From contig PYIU01000007.1 of the NCBI GenBank assembly GCA_003415625.1, positions 3,906,001 through 3,970,000 of the forward strand: DNA of 64,000 nucleotides. Direction: 5' to 3'. The notes under the pieces are model-generated. The model was not told the DNA's origin and ran no database searches. It worked only from the letters and a program-made list of their open reading frames with translations. The stretch comes from Aquanectria penicillioides. Its lineage: Eukaryota; Ascomycota; Sordariomycetes; Hypocreales; Nectriaceae. The position numbers were made by a program, and so were the translations under genes. This document shows, in pieces, positions 56,119 through 64,000 of this stretch (its first letter is position 1; each line of letters begins with the position of its first letter).

Positions 56119-58049
56119 CTACATAAAAATTCCATTTTTGCTGGCTCGGGACACATGCCCACCGTCCTCACAGCAACCACCCATGACCAAGTATGTATCA
56201 TCGTTGTCCTTGATGCCTCCAAAGCGCACCTTGACATCTTGTAGAAGCCTTGACCTTTCGTCATCATCCAGGGTGCCTCCTCCAGCGGGAAGCGGGAAAT
56301 TCTGGTTTCCCCTTGTCATTGTCGACATGTTCATCATGATTCTCGGCACCCAAACAATCAGATCTGTCATCAGCCCAGCAACTGCCGTCACAAACATGAT
56401 AATCGTCGAAATGAAGAGGACAGCCATCCATGATTTCCTATAGTGAATGATGCTGATATCATCTTGCATTGTGACGTTTGTTTTGGATACCGCCACGTCC
56501 AGGCTGCTGTAGTCATCCGTATGGGTTAGCTGGATTACGTGGGTGCCAGCAAGGGCAAGCCAGTACGTATTCATTAGCTGCGATAGTCGCATGGAGAACA
56601 GCTTCTTGCCAACCGAGTTGACATCTGGGATATTCCAAACCGCTGTGCTGTTGAGCACCTGTGTTGGATCGACCAAGTAGGTTTGCAGTGAGGAGGGCGA
56701 GGACGAATGTGCTCCAGGATTGGTCAACATGTTCAGAGGTCTTAAGAAATATGACCACATATTCCTTGTCCCGTTGCATTTATCGAATACAGTAAGGTTA
56801 CTGTTCAAGCCTGATCCGGTGGTTGAGGGTCGAATATGGGTAGTGTTGCAACTCCAGCCATCACAGCTGACCTTGATTTCGACGTGCGATGTGGTGACGG
56901 AACAATTGGCAAATGTCAGGTTATAAGAGTTATCCCAATTGTAATAAAGGAGTTCCCGAGCTGGATAAGTGCCCGCACATCGGCCCTTTACCGACGTCGT
57001 CGTGTCAGTCGAGTTCAGATTCCCCCATGTAGGCAATAGATAGTTTTGAGTCGATGACTGAAAAGTGGTATCATTAGTGGAAATTCCCACCGACTTCTGG
57101 ACCTTTACTGCGTTTGCTAGTGCGACACTTGTCAGCGCGTGGCAGTCAATGTTGAGATATGATGATTCGAGCTGGAAGCTTGAGTTTTGGTATAGTGGGA
57201 TATTCCCAGTGGGTATTCCAATCAAACTGGAATACTCAGTCTCTTGGCTATTGGTAGGAATCCAATCCGGACTCGTGTTTCCAGAATAACCCGACAAATA
57301 TTCGAGATACGGGACCTTGACGTTTCCCCACGGATCCGAGCTTGAATTCTTCGTAGATTCAGGCGCTGCTAGTGCCGCACTGAAGAGACCAGCTACAGGG
57401 ACGTTTTGACCCCATAGATTTGCCCCTAAAAAGTCCTCGGGGAAGGGGGTGCTTGCATTGAAGTATTGCACTGTTCTGTATGATATATCGGGCTCGGATG
57501 ACAGCTTCAAAACCCTAAGAGTCGCCTGGCCGCCCAAGGGAGAAAAGGCCCAAAGGATAATAAGGATAATCCACGCTATGGTGATTGTTCGAAGCTCAAA
57601 GATTGTGGTAATTGTTCCCGTTATTGTTGTCGAGCCGTAAAGAAGATCCAGGAGTCCAATGCGCTCCCCTTCCTGGAGTCTCCAACGGGCAAGGCTCTTA
57701 ACCGCTTTGCCCATGATGAAGGCAAACATTAGGGGGTAAATAGTTGGTCCCTTTCTTGATCAATATTCATGCATTGCTTCTTGGGAATTACGCTGCGTAC
57801 CAGATCGGATAATTGTCTGAGAAAGCGGCCAACTCCCGCCACATCCTCAAGAGCGTACCCATCATAAAAGAGGATTAGAGCAATGAATACAACCATCAAC
57901 ATGGTAATTGCAATTCCAAAAACATCGACGATAATTTCGAGCGGCCTGGCGCTTGCTGCGCGCAGCTTTTGTGTCGGCCATCGCTGCAACGTTGGCCTAG
58001 GTTCGATCGGTCGGGCCTCGGGCGTGGTTTTTGCCTCCATTATCTCCAT
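56119..58049 (-). CDS. Large fungal membrane glycoprotein, unknown function
   Basis: Two exons, 58049-57801 and 57750-56119; 1881 nt, 626 residues. An N-terminal hydrophilic part is followed by a helix at about 40-60 (IIVDVFGIAITMLMVVFIAL), then after the splice GPTIYPLMFAFIMGKAVKSL, ARWRLQEGERIGLLDLL and the helix TITIAWIILIILWAFSPLGG. A 350-residue region with more than ten N-x-S/T sites and several Cys follows, consistent with an extracellular domain. A last helix, MAVLFISTIIMFVTAVAGLM, precedes a cytosolic tail of about 75 residues. This layout is common in uncharacterised Pezizomycotina proteins. No catalytic motif was seen. Confidence 0.85.
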
Positions 58050-59359
58050 TATGGTCCCGACCAGCAGGCGAGACTACGCAAATTGTTCTTGGGCGATATG
58101 AACGATGTTATCTCGTTGGGCAAACGGGAGAAATTGAAAAGGTGGAAAAGTTTGACGCGGGAAGATTGGTGGAATGTATGGTGTCAGCACAATCCTTCCA
58201 TTGTTGCCCCTTGTTGCTGGGGCTTGGTTGACGATTTCAACATCTTGGAACGATAAGTGCTGACCGCTAGGGTTTGGCGTATTTCCTCCAGTCAGTTGTC
58301 CCGTTTCAACTCACGCCAGTAAGACAAACCCGCTGTTCTCAAGAGGAGAGGTGTACTAGCAATAGCCAATAAGATACCGCAAGGATCAGTCCTGGTCCTT
58401 GTTGATCCCCTGCTAGTCTGTATTAGAGTAAGCGCTAGAACAGGAACCAAGCCTGTACGCGCAATGCGTCGTCAAAATGGCCTAAATGGGCAACCATCAG
58501 TGAAGTATCAGAGCAGTCGCAAACGCAGACCCTCCTAATATAATTAACAGTCCATATAAACTAGTTTTCGGGTTAGTGCTGCAAACTTTGCACTATTCAC
58601 AGCTATGTTGAACTGGTTCAGCCGGAATTTTATACCCATTATTATTATCGCTTTTACGTTGGGGTCCTATCAAACCATCGAACATTCGTCAACTACACCA
58701 AGTATTACGCCATTTGCTGTCTATTTGGTCATATTTTGTAATCCTTAGCCAAGATTCAACAATACATTATCAATGAAGTTGTGTTTTGATTGATTGCTTT
58801 CAAGTGAACATGCTCCTGGAATCGAGTTGAAGGGAGCCCCATCAGGCCAGCGGGTTAAAGCGAATATAGAGGCAGTGACATTCCAGGGCTATTGTTGTTC
58901 TTTGGTTGTGAGTAGCTGGGCAAGACTCTGTTTTGTTACACCGTGGGGTAAGCTCTACGAGTTTATGTGGCATATTCCTTGCCAATCGCCAAAGTGCACT
59001 AGGTATTTCATTCAGCCAGGACAATCTGCGGATTTAATTTATCAGTTTTGACCTGCTCGGGCTAGATCTTCCCACTACTAAACAAGATATTTCTGTGGCC
59101 ATGAACAATCCTTCCTACCCGCTGCTGACTTTCTTTCTTTCCGGTCTTATCCAGGCCTCAACCTCTTACCCGGTCCTCTTCCGGTTTACTCTTTCAATGT
59201 CCGCAGTGATATCATACAAGAGATCCCACTCTAAAGCTCTTCCGAACTGTAAGTCCATCCCTCGACTTGTATGATACGGTGGTCAATTTCTCCGCAGCCC
59301 GGTTCCATTCCCTGTTACCACACGATTGGCCTTGCCAAAACAAAATATCTTAGCGATTA
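58050..59359. other. 1.3-kb stretch without a supported gene
   Basis: Upstream of the membrane glycoprotein and beyond the 3' end of the GTPase relic. Only frames below 95 codons without motifs. Confidence 0.45.
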
Positions 59360-60562
59360 CAAAATAGCTGGGATAAACCTCTTGCTGTTCATTAATTCTA
59401 TTGCCAAGGTAGCTAGTAGAATACGTGCAAGGGTCAGCGAAGTGGCGGAAGAGGCCTGTGAGATTTCAATCAAGCCCTTTCCCAGGCTAGCAGCAAGCTT
59501 TTAAGCAAGGGCAAAGATTATTGAAGCTACTAATATTCTCTAATTCCAAAGGCTCTTCGTCTTTCTTAATTCACTGGGAGTCTAGTTTCATCCCTGCCAT
59601 TCCAATAAGAGATATTCCTCCAGAAACTATAAGAATCTATAACAATACTCCGCCTACTACAATAGCCGCAGTAGACATTTCTGAGAATAGGATCTCTGCG
59701 CCCTGTCTCAGCCCACACTCGGCCTCTTCAGTAGCATCCATACGACATTGTAGTTGGTGTCTTCGAGCCTCAATCTCATCATCTTGGTTAGTATTCTGCG
59801 GTTCTCACAATCTTCGTAACGCATCGAGATCGGAACGCGCTTGCTGCTAAATAACGCCGTGCCATTTAGAGAGCTCCCGTCCCGCAGAGGTCTTATCAAC
59901 ATCCATTCGCTCATCAACAAGCTCTCGCTGGACATTCGTTAGCCCTCTGAAGGAAACTTGATATGATATAACGAGTTGAGGACTCTGTTCTAGTCCACCT
60001 CGAGTGCGACTGCCAAGGCATGTATCGGACCCCAGAATTCCTCCGTTGTTCTTAATTCTTTATCCTACTGAATTGCCTTTTAATACTCCTCGCTTCCTGC
60101 AGCGAATAAATCCTACATTGCAGTGAGGAGCGTTATAAACTTAGCCGCTTCGGGCTTACACATCTTCTTGATTAATTTGAAGGCCTGAACTGCCGACCTG
60201 GACACTCTGTTGTTAGTTGTCCTATCCAAGTAAAGAACTTCTCCGATACGGGCTGCATATTTATAGGCTTGACCTAGGATGGAGGCAATTCTTTCAAAGA
60301 TTTCCACGTCAGAGCATTGTGTGTCATTGAATCGTGGGGTACTCGTCGACCGTTGTGGCTGAAACAGTAATAGATAGGAGCGGATGTGCTCATCACCCTG
60401 GTTGATATTACTCTAAAACTTATTCTCAGCACCGTTACTTATAACAAAACAATCCGTGGCCGACCTGGTAGCCTCGCCTATCATAGCCTCAATAAAACTG
60501 CTTTTTCCCACCCCAGTAAGCCCCGGTATTGGCACGGTTACGTCGGAGGGCCTAAGAATCAT
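59360..60562 (-). pseudogene. P-loop GTPase-like relic (left of a pair)
   Basis: From ATG 60562, MILRPSDVTVPIPGLTGVGK and SSFIEAMIGEATRSATDCF show a Walker A/G1 motif (GLTGVGKS). The frame soon stops. Downstream blocks: SDVEIFERIASILGQAYKYA, EVLYLDRTTNNRVSRSAVQA, FKLIKKMCKPEAAKFITLL; then coiled-coil remnants (IEARRHQLQCRMDATEEAEC) and a C-terminal hydrophobic helix near 59640. Several TAG/TGA stops interrupt. It belongs to the AIG1/septin-like G-domain proteins with coiled-coil tails, common in fungi and of unknown role. Confidence 0.6.
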
Positions 60563-61192
60563 GTCAACTCGCCGCAACCGGCAAAAGGTTGTGGCTAGGA
60601 TACAGGTGAAGGAAATCCTGCCCATCCATGGACATGGACGAGTGGACGATGGAACGTAGAAGGCTAGGGACAAGCAAATTTGTACGGGGGATGGAGCATC
60701 CGGTTTGAAGAGAGGCTTGAGCGGGTAATCTAAGTGAAATTTTCGTTCGGGGTTATCTCCGGGCATTCTATTTGCCCCCGCTTTAGCTTGTTGGTGCCTG
60801 ATCGAGGTACATGGATACGTGAAGCAGATATATACGTCCGAGGCGAAATCAAGCATCCAATCCTATTGTTCCATTGATCAGATGAGCAACAAAGAGACGT
60901 TGAGTATTGACTAACTCCGAGGACCCTTTTGCTTTTGCACTTTTGTTAAGCGGCAGAATGGCGCATCGTGTCTGGCACTGTTCTTTTCATCTCGGATGAT
61001 GTCCTGGGGAACTTCCGTGGTGCAGCAAAGGCCTGATCCCATTTCCCACCTTGCTGAACCAGAAAATAAATATTAACACTCTGATTCCTATTGACCTCGA
61101 CAACTGATCTGAAGTATTATCCTAATCCTGAGTTGTACTACCAAGAAAGCATTCAGTAACGAGACTGCGATCCTAATCGTCCCTATCTAGCT
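60563..61192. other. Shared upstream region of the GTPase relic pair
   Basis: 0.63 kb between head-to-head relic starts. An open minus-strand extension (60856-60563) has no domain. Nothing else recognised. Confidence 0.45.
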
Positions 61193-62330
61193 ATGGATGG
61201 CTGGGCCCAGTTCAAACCCCGCGCAACCGATGTCATCGTTGCAATTATGGGCATGACGCGGTACGTGAACAATAAATACGGCTGGTCCTCCACTTGCGAT
61301 TCTTTCTCGTCGATACTCCTGGATTTGATGATACGCACCGAAGCGACACCGGAGTCCTCAAGAAGATTGCAACATGGCTCACGAAATCGTACACGAATAA
61401 ATATCAGACTAAACGGCATAATATACTTGCACCGGATTACAGACCTTCTATAAGGTTATTTATGGAAAAATCTATTTATGTTTAAGAAACTTTGCGCAAA
61501 CGATGCCCTGAATAAAGTGGCTCTGGTGAGCACGATGTGGGAAGTGGTTGCACAGGAGGACGGCCAAGGCCGCGAGACAGAGCTGGTAGAAACGGATGAT
61601 TTTGGGATCTGTTGAAACAGCGAGGTGCCAAGGTGGGTCGAGATGATAACACCCGAGTCTCTGCTATGCGTATACTTAGGCCTTTTGTCAAAAGCAGCCA
61701 GATGACCATGTCTATCCAGAAGGAGATGGTGACAGAACACAAGCCACTTGATCAAACAGCTGCCGGAATGGAACTGGAATCGGGACTTCGCGTAGAACGA
61801 GAAGAAGCCCAAATGGCACTAGCACAGATGTGTGAGATGATGAAGCAAGCGCTCGATGAGCGTGATCAAGAGTCAGCCGAAACCCTTCACCAGTATGAGG
61901 CTGATATGGGCCGAAATATGGAAAGATTAAGAGAGAGCAGGAGAATCTCAAGGTCAGCATGGAGCGGATGCATGTGGAAAAGGTGGCTCAGCTACATGGG
62001 AGGTTTCTTCTACAAGAGCAGGAAGACAAAACACAGCGCGAGCGAGCGTTAGGAATGAAAAAGAGACACGGCAAGAGTTTCGATTGCTACAGCAGCGACT
62101 AGATGCTGCAACTGAACAAAAGGAAAAAGAAATCAAAGACACCCTCAAAGTCGCAAAGAGTGCCATGGAAAAGGCATCCATTCCTGAAAAGCCACGAACA
62201 ACATTTCAGTATCGCACACGAAGCGCCTCAGGCATGAACCGCATGAACGAATATGCCAATTTGACATTGTCCAGTGCTGGTATTACTTCATGGGGCCAGC
62301 GCGGGACGACGTCGAGGGTCAGATAACCAT
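61193..62330 (+). pseudogene. P-loop GTPase-like relic (right of a pair)
   Basis: Starts MDGWAQFKPRATDVIVAIMG, where the glycine loop with Lys-Ser should follow but is absent (deletion, or an intron boundary near 61262). Then FFLVDTPGFDDTHRSDTGVL (G3 motif DTPG), KKIATWLTKSYTN, a frameshift, IRLNGIIYLHRITD, FMFKKLCANDALNKVALVST, another frameshift near 61600, LLKQRGAKVGRDDN and a long coiled coil (61750-62250). At least three frame changes. Same family as the minus-strand relic, so probably an inverted duplication. Confidence 0.65.
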
Positions 62331-62868
62331 ACACTCATAAAGCTTCTTGCAACATGCCCGAGGTTTCGGTGATGATTTCGAACATGGAGAAGTGATGAAA
62401 TATGTGGTTCTTAGATGTGGAAGACTCTTAGTATTGCCACACTCATTTAATGGAAAATGCCGTTCAGGTGAGCCACACCCAAGTCTCGGCATGTTAATTC
62501 CCATCTAGTATGGTCTGGCAACCTCAAAATACACTATCCACCTGCGGGTGTATTTCAGGAGCCCCATGATGCTCGGGTGCCCTGAACGAGCGACGATGGG
62601 CTGAATGGGGCATTTTTCATGATATCACTCACTACCAAAAACCATCACGGACCGTGTTTCGCGCACAGATGATGTTCGCAAACTTTGGATGGATTACAAG
62701 GTCGCTTATCTCGCCATGTTGCGCTCTGGGCGCAACATTTGGAATTTAGATACAATCGGAGAGATACACTTTGAATGGCAAGCTCAAGGTCGTAAGTATC
62801 CCAAGCCGGCAACGCCGAAGAGGTACTGCAACGGTTGCCCTTTGCAAACACCAAAGACTTCTTTGGAT
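62331..62868. other. Intergenic before element copy B
   Basis: Nothing recognised. The right end is the GGAT target duplicate at 62865-62868. Confidence 0.5.
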
Positions 62869-63249
62869 TGAGTTGGTGGTCTAGGGTAATGTGGATCAAC
62901 CTGTCATCAGGGAGGTCAAGGAAGATGCAAGGGAGGACAGAGACGTAGGAAATGAACAGCCAGTTTTCTCCAACCAATTTTTATTTTTGAAATTCTAAAT
63001 TCCTTGCATTTGGGCTCTATTGAGGTCCCGGTGCAGCCCTTTGATATTCCTTTATTTATGACTTTCCACCTTATATTCCTTTCTTCTTTTCTTCAAGGGG
63101 CACTCTAGAGCTTCTGATCAGATGCTCTAACACTCTCCCAAGTTGTTCGTAGCTGCTTGGAAGGCTATTCGGTCATCACCGAATCTGCTTACCCTATACC
63201 CTTCTGGGTGGGGTGTGTGTTTTGGCCAGTGTCCCCTTCCACCAACAAA
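62869..63249 (-). mobile_element. 381-bp element, copy B, inverted, with 4-bp target duplication
   Basis: Reverse-oriented copy of the element at 12248-12630. It is flanked by GGAT at 62865-62868 and 63250-63253. Read on the minus strand it starts TTTGTTGGTGG and ends CCACCAACTCA, so the termini are 11-bp inverted repeats with two mismatches (TTTGTTGGTGG against TGAGTTGGTGG). Similarity to copy A runs over the full length and stops exactly at the target duplicates. Only scattered substitutions and small indels separate the copies. No coding capacity beyond a 110-codon chance frame. Confidence 0.85.
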
Positions 63250-63767
63250 GGATCCATAAGTATTTCCATAATCATATGCAGGGGTCGTTTGCTTTTCTGT
63301 CTAGGGCTGCGGCAGGGTGCAAATTGGGCATAAAGCGAATTAATGCCATCAAGTCCTGGTGTCTAAGTCAGGCTGAGCATATTACATCCTAGATCTATAG
63401 GCCTTATTTCCCTCAAAGCCTAAAACGATCTGCGGACTCCGCAACACTCCGCAAAGCCAAGGAGCCGGAATCGTCGGAGCGGAGAGAAATCTAGGAATTG
63501 GGAAATAGCCGAGCACGCGTGATGAATCACAACAGATATTCAAGATGGGGCTAACCTAATATGTCATCGAGTGCAACTCTGACAGCTTACGCTGACCACC
63601 GCACCAGAGCTGACAAGATCTCGGTACGACGAAAGCCCCCTCCTGCCAATCACAGTCCATGCAGCATAGACTTGTCCGCCTTATAAGCCTATGCCACCCA
63701 CCTGAATGCTCGCAATTCCGGTGGTGGCAAGTCCTACTATCCTTTTCCAGTGAAGCTGTCATTGAAC
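63250..63767. promoter_or_regulatory. Promoter region of the ABC transporter
   Basis: 0.52 kb between element copy B and the ABC transporter ATG. It contains CGG/CCG-rich DNA near 63430-63480 (repeated TCTGCGGA/CTCCGCAA units and GTCGGAGCGGAG). PDR genes are often controlled by Zn2Cys6 proteins, but no defined site is claimed. Confidence 0.45.
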
Positions 63768-64000
63768 ATGAGCGACGTCTCCACCAGCGACGTTCAGGCT
63801 ACACAAGGCCGCCGAAATCAAATGGAAAATCCTAGCTTGGATGATTCTACAGATGGGGATTCTCGCAGGCCTGGTGCGGATTTCAGGCTTGACAAGGTGG
63901 ATGAGATCTCCAGCATCAAGAGCAGGGAGGAAGAAGTACACCAATTGGCCAAGCAGTTTACAGAGCGCAGCACTTACTCAACGACTGGGCAAAATCCGTT
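63768..64000 (+). CDS. PDR-type ABC transporter, N-terminal start (partial)
   Basis: 77 codons from ATG 63768, cut by the window edge: MSDVSTSDVQATQGRRNQME then a Ser/Asp-rich stretch and EEEVHQLAKQFTERSTYSTT with GQNP. The V-x-x-LA-x-x-FT pattern followed by NP(F) is typical of the cytosolic N-terminus of fungal PDR/CDR full-size ABCG exporters, just before the first nucleotide-binding domain. The rest lies outside the window, so function and completeness cannot be checked. Confidence 0.72.
   Translation, partial: MSDVSTSDVQATQGRRNQMENPSLDDSTDGDSRRPGADFRLDKVDEISSIKSREEEVHQLAKQFTERSTYSTTGQNP

Overview
This window is nuclear DNA of a filamentous ascomycete (Pezizomycotina; Sordariomycete-like, possibly Hypocreales, which is inference). 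The reasons are genes cut by 40-95 nt GT-AG introns, three Zn2Cys6 transcription factors, a fungal rhodopsin-family membrane protein, a Dal5-type MFS carrier, a SAT4/PTH11-like protein and a PDR-type ABC transporter start. No tRNA, rRNA, CRISPR or telomeric repeat was seen. Exon models below were built by hand; for each intact multi-exon gene except the rhodopsin-family one the exon lengths sum to a multiple of three.

Left part (0.2-11.5 kb): a compact uronic-acid locus. A GH2 beta-glucuronidase faces a Zn2Cys6 regulator; a DUF2264 protein faces a GH88 unsaturated glucuronyl hydrolase; a type-B carboxylesterase next to them is a frameshifted relic. A second block at 31.6-42.2 kb resumes the theme: another dead carboxylesterase, a dimeric alpha/beta-barrel protein, a mitochondrial-type alpha/beta hydrolase, a second GH88 enzyme and a divergent Dal5-family transporter. 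Three divergent promoters of these blocks carry a CGG-N12-CCG inverted motif, a plausible common operator.

Between them (11.8-31.5 kb): an NmrA-like gene split by a 383-bp mobile element with a 4-bp target duplication; an FAD monooxygenase with a Zn2Cys6 regulator; a decayed zone at 18-20.5 kb; an SDR lacking its catalytic Tyr/Lys; a rhodopsin-family membrane protein with a tandem-repeat promoter; a secreted phospholipase C; a membrane-anchored multicopper oxidase; and an 88-residue secreted protein with eight cysteines.

Right part (42.6-64 kb): 42.6-48.6 kb is decayed (DUF3716-like Cys motif, coiled-coil protein with stops, a 0.6-kb AT-rich island, a broken sugar transporter). Then comes a three-gene unit of HpcH/HpaI aldolase, Zn2Cys6 regulator (with one probable GC-AG intron) and DHA1-type MFS carrier broken by one missing G in a poly-G run; a large membrane glycoprotein; two decayed P-loop GTPase-like genes head to head; a second, inverted copy of the mobile element with its own target duplication; and the first codons of a PDR ABC transporter running off the right edge.

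Many nonsense codons in the pseudogenes (TAG/TAA where CAG/CAA is expected) fit C-to-T change in CpA context, as repeat-induced point mutation would give, but this was not quantified.
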